NCBI GenBank assembly: GCA_018061225.1
Contig: JAGOUK010000101.1
Span: 1-5,494, forward strand
Length of the DNA: 5,494 nt
Direction of reading: 5' to 3'
Source of the DNA: Candidatus Omnitrophota bacterium
GTDB taxonomy: Bacteria > Omnitrophota > Gorgyraeia > 2-02-FULL-51-18 > JAGOUK01
Shown: in pieces, positions 1 through 5,494 of the stretch
Numbering within the stretch: position 1 is the stretch's first letter
Layout of the letters: every line of letters starts with the position of its first letter
Made by a program: the position numbers and the translations under genes
The notes under the pieces: generated by a model
What the model saw: the letters and a program-made list of their open reading frames with translations, nothing else
What the model was told of the DNA's origin: nothing
Databases searched by the model: none

Positions 1-33
1 GTACGTTTCGCCGGATTGTGTCGGGTGACTCAT
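1..33 (-). CDS. coxC: Cytochrome c oxidase subunit III, N-terminal fragment (probable, cut by window edge)
   Basis: Only the first 11 codons are inside the window, reading MSHPTQSGETY. The ATG at 33-31 lies 13 bases after the coxA stop and has a GGAG Shine-Dalgarno (42-45) with an 8-base spacer, so a real start is well supported. The identity rests on position: in alternative complex III/caa3 operons the gene after coxB-coxA is normally subunit III, a membrane protein without redox centres that stabilises subunit I. The peptide itself is too short to prove this. It could instead be a small subunit IV or another oxidase accessory gene. An alternative ATG overlapping the coxA stop (50-48) runs only six codons before a stop and is discarded. 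Confidence 0.55.
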   Translation of the reverse strand, partial: MSHPTQSGETY

Positions 34-41
34 GATTGGTG

Positions 42-45
42 CTCC
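42..45 (-). promoter_or_regulatory. Ribosome binding site of the gene after coxA
   Basis: On the minus strand the bases between the coxA stop and the next ATG read CGGAGCACCAATC. The GGAG core sits 8 bases before the ATG at 33-31. It selects this start over the ATG that overlaps the coxA stop codon. Confidence 0.6.
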
Positions 46-46
46 G

Positions 47-1627
47 TCATTTCTCGTACGCGTACGCTTCTTCGGTCACGACGGGGATCTTATCAAAATT
101 GGTCGTGGGCGGAGGCGAAGCTGTTTCCCACTCAAGACCCTTCGCTCCCCAGGGATTAGCGGGGGCATTTTCGCCCTTCTTCAGCGACCATAACAGATAA
201 AAGATCGGAAAGAGATAGCCCATCCCCAGCAGAGAGGCGCCTGCCGTGGACATGATGTTCAAAAATTGGAACTCTTCCGGATAAAAGTGATACCGGCGGG
301 GCATTCCAAGATAACCCATCAAAAACTGCGGGAAGAATGTCAGGTTGAAGCCGACGAACACGAAGATCGCCGACAATCTCGCCCAGGACTCGCTGTACAT
401 CTTGCCGGTCATCTTGGGCCACCAGAAGTGCAGCGCGCCCAGGTAACCCATGATCGTTCCGCCGACCATGATGTAGTGGAAATGAGCGACAATGAAATAC
501 GTGTCATGAATATGGATATCAACAGCCAAGTTCGCGCAGAAGAGGCCGGTTAAACCTCCGATGGTGAACAGTCCCATGAAGCCGATAACATAATACATGG
601 GCGTCTTCCACTCCACGGAGGAACGGAACAGCGTGGCGGTCCAGTTGAACGCCTTCACCGCCGAAGGGATGGCGACCAGGTAAGTGATGAGCGAAAAGAC
701 GAGACCGGCAAAAGCCGACTGACTCGATACAAACATATGATGTCCCCAGACGAGGAAACCGATGACCGCAATCGCAAGGCTCGAGAACGCGACCAACTTG
801 TAGCCGAAGATCCGCTTGCGCGCAAAACACGCGATGAGCTCACTGATCACGCCCATCGCCGGAAGAATCATGATGTACACGGCCGGATGTGAGTAGAACC
901 AGAACAAGTGCTGGAAGAGGACGGGATCCCCGCCCTTGGTCGGGTCGAAGAAGCCGAATCCAAAAAGATGCTCGAGCGCGACCATAACGATCGCGATGGC
1001 TACCACCGGGGTGCCAAGGACCATAATGAGCGCCGTGGCGTAATGCGCCCAGATAAAAAGCGGCAGGCGGAACCAGGTCAGTCCCGGAGCGCGCATCTTA
1101 TGAATGGTGACCAAAAAATTAAGTCCGGTCATGATGGACGAAAATCCGACCGTGAACGCCCCAAGCGCCCCGATCGTCACCCGGCCGGTGGCATAGGTGC
1201 TCGAGTAAGGGGTGTAAAAGGTCCAGCCCGTGTCCAATCCACCGAACACCACCGCGCCGAGGATCATAAATCCGCCCGCAAGGAAAACATAGAAGCTGGC
1301 GAGATTGATCTTGGGAAAAGCCATGTCTCTCGCGCCGATCATCACCGGCACCAAAAAATTGCCGAAGACCGCCGGAAGACCCGGAATGAGGAACAAGAAA
1401 ACCATCACCACGCCGTGCCCCGTAAAGACGCGGTTATACATCTCCGACTGGAGTAAATCCCCTTTGGGGGTCAATAGCTCCAGGCGAATGAACATGGCCA
1501 AAACGCTGCCGATCAGGAAGAACAGCGTGACGGCGATGAGATACATGACCGCAATCCGCTTGTGGTCCTGCGTCAGGAGCCACGATTTGACCGTGTGGTC
1601 GGCATTGAGATAAGTCTTTGTCTTCAT
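47..1627 (-). CDS. coxA: Cytochrome c oxidase subunit I, A2-type haem-copper oxidase
   Basis: This is the catalytic subunit of the terminal oxidase, which reduces O2 to water and pumps protons across the inner membrane. The 526-residue protein has the usual length and 12-helix hydrophobicity of a stand-alone subunit I, not fused to subunit III. Ligands seen: H71 and H384 for the low-spin haem, H382 for haem a3, and H247, H296 and H297 for CuB. Y251 is the tyrosine expected to crosslink to H247. H374-D375 match the Mg site region (HDTYF). The K-channel lysine is K325 in IPSAVKAFNW, and the D-channel entry aspartate is D101 in the DMAFP motif. The helix VI motif is YSHPAVY (245-251) instead of GHPEVY, so the channel-end glutamate is absent; this is the A2 subfamily signature. 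The C-terminal NPWGAKGLEWETASPPP stretch (491-507) is typical of the family. The ATG at 1627 follows the coxB stop by three bases and has an AAGGA ribosome binding site. Confidence 0.98.
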   Translation of the reverse strand: MKTKTYLNADHTVKSWLLTQDHKRIAVMYLIAVTLFFLIGSVLAMFIRLELLTPKGDLLQSEMYNRVFTGHGVVMVFLFLIPGLPAVFGNFLVPVMIGARDMAFPKINLASFYVFLAGGFMILGAVVFGGLDTGWTFYTPYSSTYATGRVTIGALGAFTVGFSSIMTGLNFLVTIHKMRAPGLTWFRLPLFIWAHYATALIMVLGTPVVAIAIVMVALEHLFGFGFFDPTKGGDPVLFQHLFWFYSHPAVYIMILPAMGVISELIACFARKRIFGYKLVAFSSLAIAVIGFLVWGHHMFVSSQSAFAGLVFSLITYLVAIPSAVKAFNWTATLFRSSVEWKTPMYYVIGFMGLFTIGGLTGLFCANLAVDIHIHDTYFIVAHFHYIMVGGTIMGYLGALHFWWPKMTGKMYSESWARLSAIFVFVGFNLTFFPQFLMGYLGMPRRYHFYPEEFQFLNIMSTAGASLLGMGYLFPIFYLLWSLKKGENAPANPWGAKGLEWETASPPPTTNFDKIPVVTEEAYAYEK

Positions 1628-1630
1628 TCT

Positions 1631-2665
1631 TTAAATTCCTTGGGCTTTATCGGCCGTGGCCGCTTCAGTGAGTTCGACCGCCGGAACCTTCGCCGGAGCC
1701 GTTTCGGCCTCATCCGCCGGCGTCAACGACTTGATGTAGGCGACCACCGCCAGCACATCCTCTTCAGAAATCTGCCCCTGATACGTGGGCATGAGCGGCT
1801 GATAACCTTTGACGATGCGCTTCGTCGGAAGCAGGATCGACTCTCGGAGATAGCCGTCATCAACCTTAACGGTCTGCCCGCCCTCGAGCTCAATCGTTTT
1901 TCCGTAGATCTTTTCGAGCTTGGGTCCGAGCCCAGCCGTCGTGCCTGGAGCGTGACAGGTCGCGCAGCGCATGTCCTGAAAAATCTTTGCCCCGCGCGCG
2001 GCCATACTCTCCGTCGGAGCCCCCGCCGCCGGGTCCTGACCCGAAAGCCACTGAGCGTAATCATCCGGCTTCATGACGATCACCTTGCCGATCATCCGTG
2101 AATGCTCGGTCCCGCAATATTCGGCGCAAAACAGATGATACTCGCCTGGAACAGTGGCTTCAAACCACGTCTGATTGTAGCGGCCCGGAACCACGTCCAT
2201 TTTGACGCGGAAGGCCGGCACGTAGAAGCTATGAATCACGTCTTCCGATGTCAGCGTCAGCTTAACCGGAGTTCCTGTCGGAACATGCAGGTCGTTGATC
2301 TCGCGGCGGCCGTCAGGATGTTGAAATTTCCACATCCACTGCTTGCCGACACCGTACATTTGAATCCCGTCTTTAGGGGGATGAAAAATATAAAAGTACA
2401 CGATCGCTCCGGCGGCGAACATCACAAGCACGATCAATGTCGGCACGCCGATCCAGATGATCTCGAGCAAATGATTGCCCTCGATAGGCTTCGGACGCTC
2501 CGAATCTGAACGCCGGCGGTACTTGACCGCGAAGAACATCACCAAAAAGTAAATCAACGCCGTGAAGAAAATAGTCACAGCGACAATGAACAAATAGACC
2601 AAATCCACCGGCAGCGCTGCCGTGGAAGCTTGTGTTGGCAGAAGTTTTATTCCGAACAGAATCAT
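1631..2665 (-). CDS. coxB: Cytochrome c oxidase subunit II with fused cytochrome c domain (caa3 type)
   Basis: The subunit takes electrons from a cytochrome c donor and passes them through CuA to haem a in CoxA. Layout of the 344 residues: two membrane helices (about 22-47 and 68-93), a periplasmic cupredoxin domain (about 100-205), a cytochrome c domain (about 218-315) and an Ala/Glu-rich tail. All CuA ligands are present: H145, C180, the E182 backbone position, C184, H188 and M191 in the CAEYCGTEHSRM motif. The aromatic electron-entry patch is KQWMWKF (108-114). The haem c motif is CATCH (234-238), with M292 in PLMP as the likely sixth ligand. The fused haem domain makes this a caa3-type oxidase. 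No cleavable signal peptide is evident before the first helix, which is common in this subgroup. The ATG overlaps the SCO gene stop as ATGA. Confidence 0.97.
   Translation of the reverse strand: MILFGIKLLPTQASTAALPVDLVYLFIVAVTIFFTALIYFLVMFFAVKYRRRSDSERPKPIEGNHLLEIIWIGVPTLIVLVMFAAGAIVYFYIFHPPKDGIQMYGVGKQWMWKFQHPDGRREINDLHVPTGTPVKLTLTSEDVIHSFYVPAFRVKMDVVPGRYNQTWFEATVPGEYHLFCAEYCGTEHSRMIGKVIVMKPDDYAQWLSGQDPAAGAPTESMAARGAKIFQDMRCATCHAPGTTAGLGPKLEKIYGKTIELEGGQTVKVDDGYLRESILLPTKRIVKGYQPLMPTYQGQISEEDVLAVVAYIKSLTPADEAETAPAKVPAVELTEAATADKAQGI
1637..1641 (-). promoter_or_regulatory. Ribosome binding site of coxA
   Basis: AAGGA on the minus strand lies 9 bases before the coxA ATG and inside the last codons of coxB. 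With only three bases between the coxB stop and the coxA start, translation of the two genes is probably coupled. Confidence 0.6.
2662..2665 (-). other. ATGA stop/start overlap, SCO to coxB
   Basis: The coxB ATG (2665-2663) and the SCO TGA (2664-2662) share bases. Chaperone and copper-receiving subunit are therefore probably made in a coupled way. The region before the ATG is purine-rich but has no strong ribosome binding site. Confidence 0.8.
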
Positions 2666-3492
2666 GCTTTTCGCTCTCTTTTTAACATCAGTACGATTGC
2701 GGCGCCCATTCCCAACAGGGTCAGGATACCGGCGAGTCTCACCACCCGCAATATCATCAGGCTATACTTCCCTGTCACGGGGTCATAATGAAAACAGAAC
2801 AACAGGATCCGGTCCGCCAAAGTCCCAATCTTGCCCTTTGAGGCCTCGACCAGCGACAATCTCATCTCGCGCGCCGGATACTCGATCCCAAAAAAGTATC
2901 TGGCCATCTTACCTTCCGCGGTCGTCACATAAACGGCGCTCGCGTGCGCGAATTCTTTGGAGACCGGATCGTACTCGTACTGGAACCCGGCCGCGTCCGT
3001 CACCCGCCGAATCTGCGCTTCCTCACCGGTCAAAAAATGCCAGCCCGCCTCGGTGCCGTTCTGATGATATTCCTTAAGGTAATTGACCTTTTTCTTGGCG
3101 GCCAATTCCGGCGTGTCTTTCGGGTTAAAACTCACCGCGACCACGTCAAAGTCTTTTCCGGGCGTCAGCGTCACACCGTTCAGCACCCGAACCACACCGT
3201 TCAACACCAGCGTGCACAGCATCGGGCACTCGTAGTACACAAACGCGAGCAGCACCGGACGCTCTCCATAAAAGTCACCCAACCGCACAAGCTTCCCGCT
3301 CTCGTCCCTAAACTCCGCATCCAGAGGAAGCTGCTCACCCAGCTTCTGATCGATCTGAACCCGCGCTAACGGCGAATTGGGCTCAACCGCCGTCTGAGAT
3401 GCCACGCCGCTTTCCTGCTGTAGGGCCGCGGCGGCCGTGCCCGCCCTCATCATGAGCATCAAGCTCATGAGGACGATGCCAAATTTATTCAC
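2662..3492 (-). CDS. SCO1/SenC family copper chaperone with C-terminal membrane anchor
   Basis: A thioredoxin-fold copper-binding protein that in this family delivers copper to, or reduces the cysteines of, the CuA site of subunit II. The 276 residues show an N-terminal signal sequence or anchor (about 3-23), the thioredoxin-like domain (about 55-215) with the copper-binding CPMLC (C89, C93) and the partner histidine H183 in FAHASAVYV, then a C-terminal transmembrane helix (about 247-269) followed by KRERKA. Classic SCO proteins carry only an N-terminal anchor, so the C-terminal helix sets this one apart. A CFHYDP motif (C233, H235) sits just before that helix. Translation starts at a GTG (3492-3490) overlapping the preceding stop by eight bases; the ribosome binding site is weak, so coupling to the upstream gene is likely. 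A start at Met9 would remove the charged n-region. Its place directly before coxB fits CuA assembly. Confidence 0.93.
   Translation of the reverse strand: MNKFGIVLMSLMLMMRAGTAAAALQQESGVASQTAVEPNSPLARVQIDQKLGEQLPLDAEFRDESGKLVRLGDFYGERPVLLAFVYYECPMLCTLVLNGVVRVLNGVTLTPGKDFDVVAVSFNPKDTPELAAKKKVNYLKEYHQNGTEAGWHFLTGEEAQIRRVTDAAGFQYEYDPVSKEFAHASAVYVTTAEGKMARYFFGIEYPAREMRLSLVEASKGKIGTLADRILLFCFHYDPVTGKYSLMILRVVRLAGILTLLGMGAAIVLMLKRERKA
3485..3492 (-). other. GTGAATAA overlap, small membrane protein to SCO
   Basis: The SCO gene begins at GTG while the upstream frame ends GAA TAA within the same eight bases. The weak ribosome binding site and the non-ATG start suggest re-initiation by ribosomes finishing the small protein. 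Confidence 0.7.
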
Positions 3493-3862
3493 GCGACTTC
3501 AATTCGCCGTTCTTGAGAACGAGATCGATCGCTTTATCCACCGGAACGCGTACAACTTTTTGATCCCGATCGATCCAGGAATATGCATCCGCCTTCTCCG
3601 CCTGCTCCTTGTGGTGCTGGAGCAAATCAGCCGCTTCATGGATCTGAAGCCTGGGCACACCCGCCGGCAATGAACTTTTTACCGCCATAGGATGAGCTCC
3701 CGGATCCATCATCGCCTGACCCATTTCTAGAGCCTTGTAAATCAGAAGTCCGGCGGCGAATGACCCGGCGGTAAAAAGCGCTAGAACGATCGTAAAAATA
3801 ATAAGAGGCTTTGCTTTGGCGTCGGTCGGCTCGTACCCTTTATGGCCCTGAGGATGGCTCAT
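3485..3862 (-). CDS. Conserved small membrane protein of alternative complex III/oxidase operons, function unknown
   Basis: A 125-residue protein with a short hydrophilic N-terminus (MSHPQGHKGYEP), one transmembrane helix (about 19-42) and a C-terminal domain expected to face the periplasm. That domain contains PRLQIHEAADL (70-80), a charged helical stretch and AYSWIDRDQKVVRVPVDKAIDLVL (93-116). From memory, similar small proteins with a Y-x-W-[VI]-D-R...V-R-[IV]-P-[IV]-D-[KR]-A motif occur beside SCO and cox genes in several phyla, usually labelled hypothetical; this recollection was not checked. No haem or obvious metal motif is present (no cysteine at all). The ATG at 3862 overlaps the actF stop as ATGA, and this is preferred over an in-frame ATG 14 codons upstream that would lie inside actF. 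The stop overlaps the SCO start. Its position between actF and SCO suggests an assembly factor or small subunit linking the two complexes; this is inference. Confidence 0.85.
   Translation of the reverse strand: MSHPQGHKGYEPTDAKAKPLIIFTIVLALFTAGSFAAGLLIYKALEMGQAMMDPGAHPMAVKSSLPAGVPRLQIHEAADLLQHHKEQAEKADAYSWIDRDQKVVRVPVDKAIDLVLKNGELKSRE
3859..3862 (-). other. ATGA stop/start overlap, actF to small membrane protein
   Basis: The bases ATGA hold the start codon of the 125-residue protein (3862-3860) and the TGA of actF (3861-3859). This arrangement favours coupled translation and fixes the start of the downstream gene. Confidence 0.8.
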
Positions 3863-5016
3863 GATCGGGACTTTCTCAAGTGATAGCCAAAGCCGGCTGC
3901 CCACAATCCGAACAACGCGATCGGAACCGAAATATACAGCCAGCTAAGATCCGCGACTCCCGGAACAAACGTCGGCGCCACCGTCCAGATCTGATTCAGG
4001 AAGCTAGCGGCAAAAATCCAAATGGCGACACGGCTCAGGAAGCGGACGTTCTTCTTGATGATACGGTTCAACAGCAAGAAGAAGGGAATAAAAAAATGCG
4101 CCAGGATAAGCCCGACACCAAGCCACTGCCAGCCGCTCTGATAACGCGGCAGGTAGTACGTGATCTCTTCAGGAAGATTGGCCGACCAGATAATGAAGAA
4201 CTGAGAGAAGTTCATGTAGGCCCAAAGCATGACGAAGGCCAAAGCCAAATTGCCCAGATCATGATATCCCTGAACAGTTTTGGCGTCTTTCTCAGCTCCG
4301 GCATCAACTTCCATTCCGGACACAATGATCAAGAACGCAATAGCTCCCGTCGCGTTCCCGATGATGGTCATGATTCCAAAAATGGTAGAAAACCACTGCG
4401 GGGTGAGCGACATGCTCCAGTCAAACGCGGCGAAGGTCGAGGCAAAAACAAACGCGAGCATTCCGAGTCCGCAGACCAGCTGCAGCTTCGTGCGTGACGC
4501 ATCATCCGAACCGCCATGCTTGCGGGACTTGCAGCGGACCAGCGCCGCGACCACGGTCCAGATCACAAAGAACACGCCGGAACGAATCATGAATCCGTTG
4601 ACGTTTAGATAGGCGGCTTTTTTGAGGATGAGCGGATCGGTGATCACTTCCGCCGCCCAGGGATAGATCTTTCGGATATTCAGCAAAACGGGAATAAATA
4701 GAACGAACAGCAGCGGAAAAGTCTTGGAGGCGGCCTCCGAATACTTCCGGATAACTTTGCCCCAACCGCCGGTCGTAAGGCCGTGAATGAGCAACAATCC
4801 CAAGGACCCCAGCGGGATAGCGGATACAAACAAGAAGCCGGTGAGATAAGCATCCCAAAAATGCTTTGGCTGAAGGACCAAGCCGATAACACTCAGCGCG
4901 GCGGCGGCCAGTCCGATGAAGAAAAAAACTTTTATAAGCCGGTCCACCGGACCCGAGCAAACAGCCTTTGCTTGGCAGGCGGGCGATTCATTTTTGTGGG
5001 TGTCGTGTTGTGTCAT
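3859..5016 (-). CDS. actF: Alternative complex III membrane subunit ActF
   Basis: An integral membrane subunit of the quinol:cytochrome c oxidoreductase alternative complex III, from the NrfD/PsrC-like family and related to ActC. In the known complexes ActC and ActF form the membrane core; ActC carries the clear quinol site, and ActF is thought to contribute to proton translocation. The 385 residues give about ten hydrophobic helices (near 28-48, 56-78, 99-115, 146-162, 178-197, 209-232, 255-278, 295-316, 327-346 and 357-377). The segment HDLGNLALAFVMLWAYMNFS (252-271) and the following SANLPEEITYYLPR (278-291) are highly characteristic of ActF. The hydrophilic N-terminus has two histidines and two cysteines (H4, H7, C14, C20). 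The ATG at 5016 is 11 bases after the actE stop and has an AAAGG ribosome binding site. The family is also labelled quinol:cytochrome c oxidoreductase quinone-binding subunit 2. Confidence 0.93.
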   Translation of the reverse strand: MTQHDTHKNESPACQAKAVCSGPVDRLIKVFFFIGLAAAALSVIGLVLQPKHFWDAYLTGFLFVSAIPLGSLGLLLIHGLTTGGWGKVIRKYSEAASKTFPLLFVLFIPVLLNIRKIYPWAAEVITDPLILKKAAYLNVNGFMIRSGVFFVIWTVVAALVRCKSRKHGGSDDASRTKLQLVCGLGMLAFVFASTFAAFDWSMSLTPQWFSTIFGIMTIIGNATGAIAFLIIVSGMEVDAGAEKDAKTVQGYHDLGNLALAFVMLWAYMNFSQFFIIWSANLPEEITYYLPRYQSGWQWLGVGLILAHFFIPFFLLLNRIIKKNVRFLSRVAIWIFAASFLNQIWTVAPTFVPGVADLSWLYISVPIALFGLWAAGFGYHLRKSRS

Positions 5017-5024
5017 GCGATAAA

Positions 5025-5029
5025 CCTTT
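5025..5029 (-). promoter_or_regulatory. Ribosome binding site of actF
   Basis: AAAGG on the minus strand overlaps the actE TAA stop (reading TAAAGG) and lies 8 bases before the actF ATG, supporting the start at 5016. Confidence 0.55.
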
Positions 5030-5494
5030 AGTGATGCGCCTTGGCTTCAGGTTCCGCGGCCGCTGCCGTCGGATGCTCCAGAGCGTCCAGTTCCTGCTTC
5101 GAAAGTTCTGAAACTTGCACATTGCCCGCGCGCTGCAAGGCTCGGATGTAGGCCGCGATGGCCCAGCGGTCGCGGGGTTCGATCTCCGCCGCATAGCTGT
5201 ACATACGGCCGAAGCCGTTGGTCATCACGTCATAAAAATAACCTGCCGGCGCTTCCTTGAGACGGTCGATGTGATAAGAGGGCGGCACCGGGAATCCGCG
5301 CTGCACCACGCGGCCGTCCCCTTCTCCGGTCTTGCCGTGGCAAACCGTGCAAAAGATCTCATAGCGTTCACGACCGCGCTCCAAGAGCGGGCGGTCAACC
5401 ACAAGGGGAAACGTTTCAACAAATTTCCCATCCACTTTGCCTTCATAAAAAGCCGGGTCACGGCGCAACTGACCCTGCGCGATCGTCCCCTCGC
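5028..5494 (-). CDS. actE: Alternative complex III monohaem cytochrome c subunit ActE (5' end outside window)
   Basis: The periplasmic monohaem cytochrome c of alternative complex III, which helps carry electrons from the ActA/ActB module towards the terminal oxidase. The reading frame stays open to the window edge; the visible part begins EGTIAQGQLRRDPAFYEGK, matching the usual family region before the haem domain, so the true start and any signal peptide or lipobox lie upstream. A TTG at 5468-5466 is an internal leucine codon, not a start. The haem motif is CTVCH (minus-strand codons about 5351-5337), within RYEIFCTVCHGKTGEGDG. The family signature RGFPVPPSYHIDRL follows. A Met in FGRMYSYA is the likely sixth haem ligand, and DRWAIAAYIRALQ forms the C-terminal cytochrome helix. 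The tail is Ala/Glu-rich and ends in His-His. It stands 11 bases before actF, the standard actE-actF order; actA to actD are expected off the right edge. Confidence 0.92.
   Translation of the reverse strand, partial: EGTIAQGQLRRDPAFYEGKVDGKFVETFPLVVDRPLLERGRERYEIFCTVCHGKTGEGDGRVVQRGFPVPPSYHIDRLKEAPAGYFYDVMTNGFGRMYSYAAEIEPRDRWAIAAYIRALQRAGNVQVSELSKQELDALEHPTAAAAEPEAKAHH

Noticed and set aside
55..66. Perfect 12-base palindrome CGTACGCGTACG
   Set aside because: It encodes the repeated Ala-Tyr near the coxA C-terminus through a repeated GCG TAC codon pair. It has no loop or T-run of a terminator, and the next gene starts 22 bases further on, so a regulatory role is not supported.
908..1456. Long plus-strand open frame (182 codons) opposite coxA
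   Set aside because: It is the antisense of highly conserved coxA codons, is extremely rich in charged residues (Arg, Lys, His, Glu, Asp) with no recognisable domain, and has no gene-like context. It is a shadow of codon bias.
1562..2101. Plus-strand open frame (179 codons) across the coxA-coxB junction
   Set aside because: It is antisense to two conserved genes, Arg/Leu-rich, with no recognisable motif. The same reasoning applies to the plus-strand frames at 2102-2509, 2622-3077, 2944-3369 and 3880-4497.
3863..3904. A 14-codon longer start for the small membrane protein
   Set aside because: The upstream ATG lies within actF, and its added residues look like out-of-frame actF sequence. The ATGA overlap start gives a normal N-terminus (MSHPQGHKGYEP).
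5028..5468. Complete cytochrome c gene starting at TTG 5468
   Set aside because: The frame stays open through 5494 with family-like residues (EGTIAQGQLRRD), and the TTG has no ribosome binding site. The gene is cut by the window edge.
1..5494. Mobile elements, CRISPR arrays, tRNA or rRNA genes, rho-independent terminators
   Set aside because: None was seen. The window is almost entirely conserved respiratory coding sequence with gaps of at most 13 bases.

Overview
The whole window is coding on the minus strand. It is a slice of a bacterial aerobic respiratory operon, read from right (position 5494) to left (position 1). In transcription order it carries: actE (monohaem cytochrome c of alternative complex III, 5' end cut by the window), actF (polytopic membrane subunit of alternative complex III), a small conserved membrane protein of unknown function, a SCO/SenC copper chaperone with an extra C-terminal membrane helix, coxB (CuA subunit II fused to a cytochrome c domain), coxA (haem-copper subunit I), and the first 11 codons of what is most likely coxC (subunit III).

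The genes form one tight transcriptional unit. Three junctions overlap: ATGA at actF/small protein, GTGAATAA at small protein/SCO, and ATGA at SCO/coxB. The others are separated by only 3 to 13 bases. No internal promoter, terminator, RNA gene, mobile element or repeat array is visible, and no non-coding stretch is longer than 13 bases.

Functionally, alternative complex III oxidises membrane quinol and passes electrons to a cytochrome c. The adjacent caa3-type oxidase accepts them through its own fused cytochrome c domain and CuA centre and reduces oxygen at the haem a3-CuB site of CoxA. The SCO protein probably loads copper into CuA. Subunit I has the YSHPAVY signature, with no glutamate in the HPEVY position, which marks it as an A2-type haem-copper oxidase. 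Joining of actE-actF directly to SCO and coxBAC fits a physically coupled quinol-oxidising, oxygen-reducing supercomplex, as described for other bacteria with this gene order.

The host is a Gram-negative-like aerobic or facultatively aerobic bacterium of moderate GC content (judged by eye, not counted). This gene order is known from Bacteroidetes, Acidobacteria, Verrucomicrobia, some Deltaproteobacteria and several uncultured phyla. The sequence alone does not allow a phylum call. The least understood item is the 125-residue protein at 3485-3862, which is the best candidate here for an undescribed component. Nothing in the window looks like a defence system, mobile element or wholly new system.
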